This document shows, one piece after another, positions 34,960 through 46,800 of a stretch of DNA of 64,000 bases. The notes beneath the pieces were generated by a model that worked only from the letters and a program-made list of their open reading frames with translations, was not told the origin of the DNA and did not search any database. Position 1 is the first letter of the stretch. Each line of letters starts with the position of its first letter. The translations under genes and the position numbers were made by a program. The stretch is from Carya illinoinensis (Eukaryota > Streptophyta > Magnoliopsida > Fagales > Juglandaceae), in contig NC_056757.1 in assembly GCF_018687715.1 (NCBI RefSeq), forward strand, positions 23,660,501 through 23,724,500, read 5' to 3'.

Positions 34960-36154
34960 TGATGTTTTTTACTAGAATGAATGTTGTTTTAAAGCAAATT
35001 CCATTATTACATATATGTGCATTTGATCATTTATAATTTATATTTAATTTTGCTCCATTAGCTTGAGATAATGTCTCTTTTGTTTTTTCAAAATATTTAG
35101 AGGGTATTATTCCTTCTTATATACAGTTTAGATCTGCACCTGTATCTAATAAGGCTATTACAGAAAAAGAGAATTCTTCATTAATGGAAATAGTTACTTC
35201 AGTATACCATTTTTGAAAATTCATCTTATTAAGTATGTTTATAAAATTATCTGATTCTTCTTTTGTAATTTTTACTGAGCTTTCTCCTTGTTCTTTTTTA
35301 TGAGTGTCATTATTTTTATCTATTTTTAATAGTATAATTTCTTGTAATAATTGTTCATTAGAAACTTCAAGTTTGGTGTTAGAAGCTTTCAAATTTCTAA
35401 TTTCTTTCTTTATTTCATTAATTTCTTGATGTAAATCCTTTAAAGTAATATTTTGTTTTTCTGATTGAAATCTATTTACTATTTCTAGAAAATCATATGA
35501 CGAGGGGGTTGAATTGGGTTCAAAAGTCTTGGGATTACTAAAAGTATCTTTTAATTTTTCTAAATATTCTTTTCTTTCTTGTGAATTATTAATTTTATCT
35601 ATTAATTCTAATATAATATTTTCATGTGACGATAATACGTTAATAGTTTTATTACAGATACAATTATTTTTATCTAAACAATTACAAACATGAATTTCAT
35701 CTTCTTCTGACTCATTATCAGAAGATTGTTCTGAAAAACTTGATTCTTTTAATCGGTAAATTTCATCTTCTTCTGAAGAAATTTCGTCTTCTTCACTTGA
35801 TTGTATAAATATATTTAATAATTTTTCTTTTACTTCTTCAGGTATATCTAATTCATTAATTTCTTTTTTAACCTTACAATTTGATGCATAATGTCCAACC
35901 TTTCCACATTTATAACATACAATTTGTTTTTTCTTTTTATTAAACTTTTTTGTATTCTTTACTGGTTTCTTATATACGGATTTTTCATTGGATTTTTTAT
36001 AAGGTTTTTTATAATTTCTTTTCTTAGTTGAATAAGTTTTATAAATTTTTTTTCCTTTTTTGTGTATTGTAGAATGAGCTAATAATGGAGAATAACCAAA
36101 CTATTCACAAAAGGTACCTAATTCTTTTGTAGCAAATTTCTTTTCTTTTTCCAT
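34960..36154 (-). pseudogene. Viral zinc knuckle and aspartic protease region (part of ORF1)
   Basis: Same frame as the rest of ORF1. A CCHC knuckle (CYKCGKVGHYASNC) is near 35900, following a Lys-rich stretch. An acidic Ser/Glu region is at 35830-35700, and a coiled-coil-like Glu/Lys segment follows. The protease motif ALLDTGADLNCI is at about 35150, directly before a stop (35117). Other in-frame stops are near 36102 and 35021. The order coat, knuckle, protease, RT is as in caulimovirids. Confidence 0.75.
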
Positions 36155-37234
36155 TTACTTTTTTAATCTTATATTATTACACATAATCAGACCAGTTCTA
36201 TTAATAGAAGATATTATATCTCCATATGTAAGATTAATAAAATCAATAGTACCATCTGATTTTACTAAAGATTCTCGTACCTTTTGGGCGAAGTAATATG
36301 GAAGTCCGGCTATGAACTTTTCCTTCCAGTATGGTTGTTGGCAATCATCTCTGATCATAACTTTAGTTAGAAAGACATCTTTATACCATCTAAAATCAGA
36401 TAATCTAGGACATCTTAAATTGATTAATAAATCACTAGTTCTTTCTTTAAATTGGGAAGGATCACCTACAAAATATTTTGTTAATATAAATATTAGAGTA
36501 TTAACAGCATCTTCTATAGGTTGACCATCTTCTGTCTTAATCTCTTGCAGATTTTCATCATGCTTATAGGCACTCAATATTCTTATTTTTTGTTCTTGTG
36601 TAAGATAATGATCCCACCAGCCTTTTAATTGGCCAGTGAATCCTGTAACTAGAACATGTGCTACTTGATGATCTGATCTCCTACTGGCTTTATAAACATT
36701 AGCTACCATAATCATTTCTTGAAAATGATTTAATATTTCATATTCAGATAATCCATCTATATTCCATTCATATAATGCATCTGATGTAAAAGCAGATCTC
36801 ACTATATGTTCTCTTTCCTCGAATTGTATATCCGGATGGGTAGGCCTTGGATACCAATTTCGAGTAGTAAAAGTATGCGTTGCAGATTCCCTAGGATAAA
36901 ATTGCCCACTATGATTTCCTTTAATTTTGTTTATCTGTAATTCTTTGAATTGATTTTCAAGATTATTAATTTCAGAATCAGATAGATCAAGTGAATCTGT
37001 CTTACTTAATACATTAATATGAGATTGTCTTGAAGTGGATGCATTATTATCAATATTTAATTTTTCTAATTTGCTAGAGATCTGTTCTAGTAAATCTTCT
37101 TTAGTCTTAGAAAAACTAGATTTTAAGTGAGCAAGTATTTCATAGGGAATAAACAAAGGAATTTCTTTAGCTTCTTTAACAGGAGTTTTAATAGGAGATA
37201 TTAAGTTTTCAATTCTTTCTAATTGTTTACTCAT
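36155..37234 (-). pseudogene. Viral coat-protein (Gag-like) region (part of ORF1)
   Basis: An open stretch of 359 codons. It begins with a Glu/Lys-rich segment, then has the core with LKGWWDHYLTQEQKIRIL, AVNTLIFILTKYFVGDP, DLLINLRCPRLSDFRWYKDV and YWKEKFIAGLPYYFAQKV. This core is shared by caulimovirid capsid proteins and related plant sequences. The stop at 36155 precedes the zinc-knuckle part in the same frame. Confidence 0.75.
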
Positions 37235-37294
37235 GGTTTTTAAATATAAATTAGTATAATTATTTTGTTGTATTATATTATCAGTATTTTTAGT

Positions 37295-38440
37295 TTATGG
37301 AGAAGTTAATCTCTTTATTGGTGATGCTAATATTTGTGTATTTCTTTGATTATACTTAATAGCTTCAAAAGGAGGGTATTCTTCATAAATAATTTGATTA
37401 TTTTCTACTTTAACCCATTGATTAGTAGTCCTATTTATAGTCGACAACTGATTTGATTTATATATTTCAAACCATATGAAGAAATGTATATTAATTTTTA
37501 TACTTTCTAAATATTCATAATATTTTATTTGGATATAATCTCTTTCTAATTTTGAGAAAGTAGAGAAAAACAAAAGTCTTTTCTATTTATTTTCTTCTTT
37601 CATATAATCTTGTTTAAGATATTCTTTATTAATTTTAAATTCTTCTTTACTCAGGGTAAATATTTGGGCATCATCTCCAACTACTTGTGAATAGGTTGGA
37701 GAAGAAGGTTCAGGTTCTTTATTCTGATGAGGATTAGAAGAGAATGCTGAATCAGGGTGATTGACTGAATATACAGGTGTATCAATAATATTTCCAGGAA
37801 TAACTCCCCGGACTTGTGTATCTAGATTTTGTATTTTATTTCTAGAGACTGAAGTCATTGCAGATCTATTATCAAAATTTTGAGATCTATTCCTACTAAT
37901 TGTAGATCGTGGTGTATGGTAGCTGGAGGATGCTAGAGAAGAATAATGAGAAAATGATCTCCTAAAAGGTTGGAAGGCAATTTGGACTGTTCCGTCCTGG
38001 TTTTGATCTATATAATCTAAATCATCTTTAGAATTATTTTCTACATTCGGTAATGGAATAATATTTTCTAATTGCCATTCATTAGGAAGAGTAATTTGAT
38101 TCCAATGAATTTGTTTAGGAATTTGTATGCTAGAATTTGGTGTACTAGATTGTAATAATAATGTATAGCCCTTTGGACTAGTAATGAGAGCCTGTGGCTC
38201 TAATGTTGTTTTCATTAATTTATAATGGATTCTATATACTACAGTTAAAGGATGTGATCCTTTCATCATATGATAGCCATTCGTTTTAATATTTAATGTT
38301 AAGGCATATAGAATATTAGAGTCAAATAATGAAAGTGAATAATTAGGATAGCAGTTAAAATATACTGGGCCTTGAAATAAACTAGATTCAACCATGCCGA
38401 GTAATGAATCATGGAAATTATAACGTTCGGACGTTACCAT
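37295..38440 (-). pseudogene. Viral movement-protein region (part of ORF1), chimeric start
   Basis: The frame is open from 38440 to a stop at 37583, then resumes in the same frame to another stop at 37295. The domain near 38380-38200 has GPVYFNCYPNYSLSL and HPLTVVYRIHYKLM, like 30K-type movement proteins of caulimovirids, followed by a Ser/Arg-rich linker. The apparent ATG and the first residues lie in the CACTA palindromic repeat at the junction, so the true N-terminus is missing. Confidence 0.7.
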
Positions 38441-38660
38441 TTAAATGTCCGGATGTTTTGATTAACGTCTGAACGTATACGTTATACGTTTGCATGTCGA
38501 TATAACGTCCGAACGTATAATATATAACATTCACATGTAGATATAACGTCCGAACGTATACGTTATACGTTCGCATGTCGATATAACTTTCGAACGTATA
38601 ATATATAACATTCGCATGTAGATGAAACGTTCGAACGTTAATTAATGACTGTTCGAACGT
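38410..38660. repeat. CACTA-1 palindromic motif array 3
   Basis: Higher-order units of about 60 bp (ATAACGTCCGAACGTATA, then GTTCGCATGTCGATATAAC) repeat at least three times. The array lies immediately upstream of a TATA box and the leader of the Transposase_32-type gene. Confidence 0.8.
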
Positions 38661-38664
38661 TAAC

Positions 38665-38674
38665 TATATATAAA
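38665..38674 (+). promoter_or_regulatory. TATA box of the CACTA-1 plus-strand gene
   Basis: TATATATAAA, immediately after motif array 3 and about 30 bases before the leader exon. Confidence 0.6.
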
Positions 38675-38699
38675 GCCAGGCTCGACAGTTTTCAAGCCA

Positions 38700-38790
38700 T
38701 TTCTCGCACTAAAACTCTCACTCTCTCTTCCTCTCCACCACGCACGCCGCCGCAACCGTCGTCAAACGCCACCACAACCGTCACTAAAAG
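38700..38790 (+). other. Non-coding leader exon of the CACTA-1 gene
   Basis: A C-rich leader (CTCTCACTCTCTCTTCC and following) ends at donor CACTAAAAG|GTAATG. The same leader end and donor are in CACTA-2 (minus, CACAAAAAG|GTAGGC at 62863). The intron would run 38791-39633 to acceptor AATTTTCAG|GATATGG and contains motif array 4. Confidence 0.6.
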
Positions 38791-39029
38791 GTAATGTGCC
38801 CTCCCCCTCTTCTATTTATTACCATTTTAATCGGTGGGTTTCAAAAATTCAAAACCCACCGTAGGCTGGTTATTGTTCGTTGCATTTCCGGCCACCATTC
38901 GCCGTAAATTGATAAAATAGGACCGTAGAAACATTCCCCACTGTTAGTAGATGCTTATTTTGGTTGTTTGTGTTTTCGAAACATGCATTTTGAACCTTTC
39001 GGAAATGGCTGAGTTGACTCAGCAATTCC

Positions 39030-39420
39030 GATTCGTAACGTTCGGACGTCACGACCCAACATCCGAACGTGTGACCTTTACTATTCCTTACATTCACACG
39101 TTAAATTGTAATGTGCGAATGTAATTTTTGACGTGCGAACGTTTTATCCAACGCTTTAACGTAACGTTGGATAAAAAGTTCGAACATAAACCGTTGTTCT
39201 TCTTCAGCTAGTAAGAACGTCCGAACGTATGACGGTTCAAATTCATTACGTCCGAACGTTGGTATCATACGTTCAGACGTAATGAACTCATTCGTCCCTT
39301 TTTATCAAACATTTAAATTAAACGTTCGATAAAACGTCCGAAAGTATCATCTTTGTACATTCGCACGTGACATTGTTAATTTTAGCGTGCGAACGTACTT
39401 TCAATAATGTTCGAACGTTT
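39030..39420. repeat. CACTA-1 palindromic motif array 4 (inside the leader intron)
   Basis: Numerous ACGTTCGAACGT-like words with variants ACGTGCGAACGT and ACGTCCGAACGT, within the proposed leader intron. Confidence 0.75.
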
Positions 39421-39636
39421 CCTATTAAAATTCTTTTATATTGTTTCTTTTTATTATTATTATTGATATTGAAAAAGTGAAATTATTTAAAAATTTTACT
39501 GTCAAAATTATGTAAATTTATAAGGATAATATTTTAATTTTCTGTATAATCCATATATGTCATAATACGTATGTATCTGTGATTCTAATAATTTTTTAAA
39601 ATATTATAACTTATATTTTTTTTTAATTTTCAGGAT

Positions 39637-40859
39637 ATGGCTCAGTATATGATGACAAGGAAGTGAGGGAGGGATGGAAGCAATCCGGACATTGCTCGAC
39701 TGGGGGCACGAACTGTTATGGGGGAACGAGAAATCCTCATTAATGAGTTTGATGAGCTCAGCTGGGAGCAGAAGACGCTAAGAGACGTCTTCGTCACCAG
39801 AGGCTGGGGCCCCATATGCACATTGAGGGGAAAGATTTACCCCTCAATGGTTCGAGAGTTTTACATTGGGATGGCCACCATGCCTAACGATGCATCATCC
39901 CATACTCTCAAACTACGCGGTGTACAGTTTCAGTTCTCGGCGGATGTTATCGCCGAGTAAAGATTCCGCATATACTACTTGAGTCGACAACTAATCAGGC
40001 TGGTGACACAACAGCTGCATTTTCCCCGAGCATTTTCAAGGCAGATCCAGTTGCTTCTGCTTCATCTTCGGGCCCTGTTGAGTTTATGCCCAATCATGAA
40101 GAAGATCGACCCGAGGGCGATCCTATTGCTACTGAGGTTGGTGATGATGAGCGGGACCAAGATTTCTACATCCTCACTGGCACGGACCGCACGAAGCTCT
40201 ATAGGCCGAACTCCTTCAGCCAAAATCAGCTGCTGCCTTTCTTTCGCATGTTGTACATTTTTGTTGCAACAAATGTAGACCCGGTGGCACATAAGAGCAC
40301 ATTCAGTCGAGTTCGTGTACAGTTCCTGATTCGCTTGGCACGTGATGAGCCCATTGACTTGCCCCTCGTTATATTTGAGCGGATTCGTTACGAGGCCAGC
40401 ATCGTTACCACGGATAATCTCCCGTACGAAGTCATCATCAGTTGCTTATTACTAGCCCGGGGAGTGCCACTCCAAGCAGAGGAGATGATGATAAACCAGA
40501 TGAGCCCCATCGACATGACCACACACCGCCGGAGCATTGGACAAGGGAAAGGCTCAGCTCGGCGTCAGTCTGGTCCTACGCTAGATCTTGTTCCCCCGAC
40601 CGAGTCTGGGGCCGATGTTGCTTGCCCGTCGGCGAGTACTAGTCAGCAGCCGGGAGTTACATCTGCTGGGGATGTGCGACCTGCTTGGGTTGATGCAGTG
40701 ATGACAGATATGAAGGTGCATATAGACCAACAGATCGATAGACAGATTGCGCATATAGATCAGGCTGTCGCACATCTTGCACATCATGTAGATGTGCTAA
40801 ACAATAAGGTTGAGATATTGACTGAGGAGTTTCGATCTTTTGTAAACCAGCAGTTCTGA
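39637..40859 (+). pseudogene. CACTA-encoded protein, Transposase_32 (putative plant transposon protein) family
   Basis: Starts four bases after the acceptor at 39633. Codon 10 is TGA (39664), after which the frame stays open to 39958 (ELSWEQKTLRDVFVTRGWGP, YPSMVREFYIGM, LRGVQFQFSADVIAE). A one-base change near 39957 then shifts it, and the continuation (VKIPHILLEST onward) is open to 40859. The rest includes LYRPNSFSQNQLLPFFRMLY, FSRVRVQFLIRLARDEPIDL and YEVIISCLLLARGVPL, typical of Transposase_32 proteins. The C-terminal part is Ser/Pro-rich, then has a repeated helical heptad (HIDQQIDRQIAHIDQ, AVAHLAHHVDVLNNKVEIL). Two lesions in about 400 codons make it a recent pseudogene. CACTA-2 has a more decayed copy. 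The molecular function of the family is unknown. Confidence 0.7.
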
Positions 40860-41039
40860 AAGCCATTTGTAAAAATTTATCATATTTTATTTTTTATTTT
40901 CGACATATGTAATGGACACAAATATTTAATGTATGTATTGTGTAGTTTAATTTCTACTCTTAATTTTTTTTTAATATAACGTTACTCAACCTTACTATTA
41001 AAAAAATATATATTATGGTTAATGTATGCAAATTAACAT

Positions 41040-41230
41040 AAAACATTTGAACCTTATCACTTTAACGTTCGAACCTTGGCGCTAATATATTCACGTTCGC
41101 ATGTAATTAGATAAAACATTCGAATGTTCGCGCTAAAAATTTTACGTTCGCACGTCAATATACATAACATTCGAACGTTATTGTGACGTGCGAACGTATT
41201 ATGTGAAACATCCAAACGTTTTAAAATTCT
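41040..41230. repeat. CACTA-1 palindromic motif array 5 (right subterminal)
   Basis: ACGTTCGCACGT and ACATTCGAACGT-like words, followed by fold-back GTGACAG/CTGTCAC words up to the right end. Confidence 0.75.
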
Positions 41231-41314
41231 TGCCCAACATTTAGTGACAGTTCTCACAAACAGTCACAGTAAATACGTTTTAGTCACAGTTTGGAAACCG
41301 TCACTATTTATAAT

Positions 41315-41344
41315 CTGTCACTAAAAGCCATATTTGTTGTAATG
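41315..41344 (-). repeat. Right terminal inverted repeat of CACTA-1
   Basis: Reads CTGTCACTAAAAGCC then ATATTTGTTGTAATG on the plus strand; the terminal base triplet is CAT instead of CAC. It is followed by the GGA duplication. Confidence 0.85.
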
Positions 41345-41347
41345 GGA

Positions 41348-43200
41348 CTTGGGATGGATATTAGTTCATGATTTTGCTAGTTTGGAGCTGTTACGAGCTA
41401 GCTCCATCACCGTGGGGGTGGGAATCGTGGTCCAATGCCCCCGCACCGACATGGAGGTCGGTTGGTCCAATGTTGATCATGTGGTGTGTGTAGGCGCAAT
41501 CAAACAAGCGTAAGTTTAGTACAGTGGACGCAAGTGCCAACGGGTTGAGAACGGATGGATTGGGAGCATTTCTGTCAATTTCTTAGGCGTGCTAGCTTCG
41601 GCTTCATTGACGGGATTTTCTAATTTTGTTGCTGGTTTGGCACCCTCCCCTGATTTACTTGGATAATGAGCCTTCTCTGTGTGTGTGTGACAAATTCTAG
41701 GATGAAATCCGAGCTAGAAGTTATGTAAGTTCCTAATTCAATAGAATATAATTAAGAGTAATTATAAATGAATACTTTTCATCACCCAGTATGGATTATC
41801 ATTTCTTATTTTTAAAGAAATAAATTTATACATTGATGGACAATGGCACCATAGTGGGAAAGGACGAATGATTCTGTAGTATGTAAAATTTTTCGATAAC
41901 TAAAGTACCAATAATCTTAAAAACTGACATCAATGAAATTAGATAAACTTAATTATTTAAATTTATTAATAGATAAACTTCCTTATTCTACAAGTCAAGA
42001 ATATGTTGAGCTCCATCTTGATTACCATATGCACCTGGATGTGGGGTAAAACTTAGTTTTATATATACCCTCCAACTACATGTTGCCATCTAATGATTAT
42101 ACAATCTTTAAAATAAGCTTGACCTTATTATTATTAAGACCCTAACATAACAAGTTTCACATAAAAGCAGTAACCCTAATTAATTTTTAGATCACCTTGG
42201 TTTACCGCTCTATCCGTTTTCGAGGTGGTTGCCAGAGTATTCAAAATCATTAGGAATCCATTGAATGGAGTAATCATAATCACTACTCTATTTGTCTCTT
42301 AAGCTATTTTTTTTTTCACGAGTAGAGCATGGTTTGAGTTTAACCGAGTGAGTCTCAAGTAGATAGTTGTATAAATTAGTTCATTTAATGCCTTGTTGCT
42401 AGGGTTTAATGAAAACTCTGTAACTCCAACTCCTTCTGAGAGTACTTGCCCTGACTTTGACACCATCCGAGTTTGGAGCTAAGTCGAAGTTGGGAGTGAA
42501 AAACGGTCAAAGTTCAAAATGGGAGTCAGAATTGGGGTGAAAATCAGTCAGAGTTCAAAATTCGGGGTCAAATTGATGAAAACATGAAATCACTAGATTG
42601 CAATATCAAAACGCCACACGCCATAAGAGATTACACGTTCATCGCCCTAAATGTGAAATCATTGACGCGTCAGAATCTCTTTTCAAATATCTTAAGTTCC
42701 AAAACCAATTGTCAAAAGCCAGAACACGACAATTCCGAAAGAAATCCTAGAAATGATCATTTCCCCCTTTTTTTTTTCTTTTTTTTGAATCTTAAGCTTC
42801 CTGAAAACATAGAGCTTCCTAAAAACTTGAAGTTAACAGCCGTAGTGAGCCACACATAGAGAAGAGAAAATGACAATGCTGAGGTTCCTCAGAATGGGTT
42901 TATCTATTTCGAAGCCAAGCTAGCGACAATGGCATTCTTCATTTTTTTTTTTTTTTTTTAAGGTTTGGATGCCTTTTGCTTTGTTAACGGTGATTTGTAT
43001 GCTCCATACTTTGCTCACACCACTTTCCTATTTTAAACCTATAAAAATTCTAGAGATTTTACACTAGAGTGGCCCACTCCAAATTGGGCTCCAACTTCCG
43101 ACTTAACTCTGATCAGAGTTGGAATTCACTCCAATTCAGAGTCAGAGTCAGAATTCAAAATGGAGTCGGAGGTCGGAGTTCACTATTCCGACTCCATCGA
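41348..43200. other. Intergenic DNA with GGAGTCGGAGT-like repeats
   Basis: No gene supported. About 42420-42570 and 43060-43200 are rich in GGAGTC/GACTCC-type words in opposite senses (GGGAGTCAGAATTGGGG; GGAGTCGGAGGTCGGAG). They could be the two ends of a small non-autonomous element, but no target duplication was found. T runs lie at 42766-42786 and 42942-42959. Confidence 0.35.
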
Positions 43201-43800
43201 AGTACTTGTTGGGTATAAATTATCTAGAACCTAGAGTGAGAGAGAGTAAAACATATAAAATAAACTCTAAAATATTTATAGAAGCTATCCAAGTGAACTT
43301 TCCGAATAACATGTAAATTTTGAAAGTTCCTAGAATCATAGTAAAACCTCAGTGATCCAAATCGAAATCTTATAATGTGATGAAAGGTATCTGAAGTAAC
43401 ACTTTGCAAATGTAGATGGTAGCAATGTTTGGACAGATAGCTAGCTTGGGAAAATCATAATTACAGAAATCACCTCAACCCGAATACTTCAAGAATGTAA
43501 TTTTAAGCATAATTATGTTATATTTAGCATTCTCCATAGGTTTTCAATTAGCAACTTTAATCCATTTTCTAACTCAAACATATATATAAATATAAATATA
43601 TATGTATATATATTATGATTTCTATTATCCATGCTGAAAATCGTAGTTTTTTTTAAGTTCTGTTGTATACAGTTATTTTTACATATTTTTTGTGCAGTAC
43701 TATACTGATTTAATTGGTCAAAACATTTATTTTATATTTTTAAAAAAATCAGTCAATCGTATTAGTAGAGTGCACAAAAGAATATCCAAAAGTAACTACA
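43201..43800. other. AT-rich intergenic DNA, nothing recognised
   Basis: AT-rich sequence with a TATATAAATA run at 43580-43612. It may include the 3' UTR of the adjacent LINE, but no tail is visible. Confidence 0.4.
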
Positions 43801-43810
43801 TGTATAATTT

Positions 43811-46800
43811 TTATTTATTTTTTAACTGTGAGTCATGATGTGGAAGACCATGCAAGCCAGTTTCTAACAAAAGTTTTGGAACACTCCATTGAGCACATAG
43901 TTGTAAACCTCTTAAAAATGTCGTACCCTCAATAAATTCAACATCAGAGACTTCCTTCTCAACTTTACTACAAGCTACAACAACATCACCATTATGATCT
44001 CTCAAAATCACCCCTACCCCAGTAGAATTATGTTCACAAAATGTAGCCCCATCAACATTCAATTTCAAGTATCCTAGAGGAGGATGATTCCAACTCACCA
44101 CTTTATTAATTTGCTTATTAGGCCTATCAAACACTTGCACCTGTTTATATAGCTGTATAGAAAGAGCATTATTTACTACATCATTAGTTTGCAAAGCCTA
44201 CATGCTCATAAATAAAAGTATTCCTTCTATACCAAAGTTCCCAAGCAATAACAATAAATTTGGACAGCAGATCGTCAGAACCTTTGTCTCTAGCCAAGTT
44301 AGCCAAATCCAAAGACAAATCAGAGCATACATTTCCCAATTGAGAACAAAAATCCACCCAAACATTTCTCACACCTAAATAGTAGAACAAAGCATGAGTA
44401 GCATCTTCATTCTCCTGGTTACATAAACCACATTTGGCATCCTTCAACACTTGTTTCCTCAACAAATTCAGAAAAGTTGGTTGTTTTTCATGACAAGCCT
44501 TCCATGCAAAAATCTTCATTTTTTTGAGAATTTTCAACAACCACAAACACTTCCAAAAAACTGAATCAGTTCGCTCCCTTGAATGCTGCCCTATTGTTTG
44601 AATCCGACTTTGTTGTAGCACTCTATAAGCACTCCCCACTGAATAGAAGCCATTCTTCTCATGAACCCAAAACAAAGAATCTTCTGAATTGATAGAAGCT
44701 TGCATCTTCAAAATCTGTTGAACCACACTTGGATTGAATAGAGCTCTCAAAATCTAAACATTCCACCAACCCGTGTGCTCATCTATTAGTGATTGAACTC
44801 TTAAATCTTCCTCCACCTTAGAATGAACTAGAGGCAAAGAAAAATCTAGAATCCAATGATCTTTAAACACTCTAACAGATTTACCATTCCCCACATGCCA
44901 CCTATAACCCATTTTCAAACATTTAATTGATTCTCAAATTTCCCTCTAAACATAAGATGGCTGAAAACAAACTTTGGCTTCAAACAAGCTTGTATTAAGG
45001 AAATACTTAGCTTTATAAATTCGATATAATAAAGAACTCTCATTTCTTAGAAGCTCCATCCTTGTTTAGCTAAGAGAGCTAAATTAAAAAGATGTAAATC
45101 TTTAAAACCCATCCCTCCTCTAAACTATGAAGAGCAAAGATTCTCCCAACTAACCCAATGTATTTTATTTTCTTGAGATTGATTTCCCTACCAAAACTTA
45201 GCCATCATCATCTCTAACTCATGACACAGATTTTGGGAACAAAAAAACAACTCATAGCATATGTCGGAATAGACATTGCTACAGCCTTAATAAGAACTTC
45301 CCTACCCCCTTGTGATAACAACTTTCCTTTCCACATTTGTAATTTCTGCCATACTCTTTTTGTAATACCCGAGAAAGCTTATTTTTTTGACCTCCCAACC
45401 ATAGGTGAAAGACCTAATACTTATCATACTATTGAGTATAACTCCCCCCCCCCCCCCTCCCCAAAGCTGCATAATCTCAGTTTTCAGCACATCGGTCACA
45501 TTCTTATTGAACACCATAGAAGTTTTTTCTTTATTAATACATTGCCCCGAAGCTCTTTCATATTTGTTCAATAAAGAATGTATATTCTGATTGGTAATCA
45601 CATCGGCTTTACAAAAAATAATGCTATTATCTGCAAACAATAAGCGATTAACTCTAGGGGCACTTCTACATAACTGTACACCCTCCACTACATCCCTTCC
45701 AGCAGTTCTCTTTAACAAAGAAATAAGGCCTTCAATATACAAAAGGAACAATTAAGGCCTTTTGGACTGATAGGGCCTTTTGGACTCCTTCCCTAAGTCC
45801 TCTACTTGGAATGATAGGGCCTTTTAGACTCCCATTTACAAGCACAGAAAAAGAAACTGTTCTCACACACTTCATAACCAAACTAATCAGATTTCGAGCA
45901 AATCCAAGTGATCCCATTATTTTTTGCAAACACCCACTCCACCATATCGTAAGCCTTGCTCATATCAAGCCTAAGAGACATGAACCCCTTATTGACATAC
46001 CTCTTATTTCTCGAAAAGTACAACAACTCATATGCAATCAACACATTAGCAGCAATTTGTCTACCAGGAACAAAAGAACACTGAGTATCTGAGATCACTT
46101 CTAGCAAAACTTGCATAAGTCTATTTGCAATGACTTTTGATAAAATCTTATGAAGACTAATGGGACGAAAATCTGATACCATAGAAGGAGATGCTTTCTT
46201 AGGAATTAGAGTTATGAAAGTATGGTTCAAATTTGTAGGAAATTCCCCAGAATTCAAAATTGAAAGCAAAGCATCAGTAACAGATTTACCTATCACATGC
46301 CAATACTTCTGGAAGAAAATAAGAGACATTCCATCTGGTCTGAGAGCTTTAGAGGGTGCATCTATTTGAGTGCAACCTCCACTTCCTCAACAACATAAGG
46401 TTTAACAAGTTCCTCGTTCATCCCTTCAATGATTTTCACCTCAATGCCCGATAAAACCTCTTCCATATCCACTCTATCAGCAGCTGTGAATAATTTCTAG
46501 AAATAGTCTGTAACCAAACATCCATTCGAGCCTTTGTTGTCCAATTTCCAGAATCATCTCTCAACTGAACAATACTATTCTTCCATCTTCTAGCAAAAGC
46601 TTTTGAATGAAAATATCTCAAATTACTATCCCCCTCTCTAAGCCACATCACACTAGAACTCTATTTCCATATTAATTCATCCCTTTCAAGCCATCTTTGG
46701 AACTCTTCACATGCTCTATTATGCTCCTCTAGGAAATAACAGTTTGGATAGTTGGGGTAGAGATACACCCCATAACACGACCCAAAGAATGAGGGCCATC

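Larger units (their letters stand above)
31470..38415 (-). mobile_element. Endogenous caulimovirid (plant pararetrovirus) copy, florendovirus-like layout
   Basis: Minus-strand linear copy. In order it has a movement-protein region, coat protein with a zinc knuckle, aspartic protease, RT and RNase H in one long frame (ORF1, 38440-33233), then an overlapping second ORF of unknown function (33257-31926), then a promoter/polyadenylation region (31720-31545). There is no integrase and no LTR pair, which separates it from Ty3/gypsy. A fused ORF1 plus an unknown ORF2 is the layout reported for endogenous florendoviruses, but the genus call is tentative. ORF1 carries six in-frame stops and I see no frameshift. 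The ends lie at the TA-rich tract (left) and in a CACTA motif array (right). Confidence 0.85.
14842..41344. mobile_element. CACTA-1: 26.5-kb CACTA (En/Spm) transposon with nested insertions
   Basis: The left end reads CACTACAACAAAAATA and the right end, reverse-complemented, CATTACAACAAATATGG. The outer 30 bases match at 25 positions. A 3-bp target duplication GGA lies at 14839-14841 and 41345-41347, as made by CACTA transposases. Inside are arrays of a palindromic motif (core ACGTTCGAACGT) at five places, a PTTA-type transposase fragment, a TA-rich tract and a Transposase_32-type gene. The gypsy element (13.3 kb including its hAT) and the caulimovirid copy (about 6.9 kb) account for about 20 kb, so the CACTA itself is about 6.3 kb after losing part of its transposase gene. 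A shorter relative is CACTA-2 (60557-63815). Confidence 0.85.

Noticed and set aside
31470..38415. Calling this an LTR retrotransposon
   Set aside because: No LTR pair and no integrase; a movement-protein region and an overlapping ORF2 are present, as in caulimovirids.
45221..45574. Plus-strand ORF with a poly-Pro run
   Set aside because: Antisense of the LINE RT and its C-rich run; no independent support.
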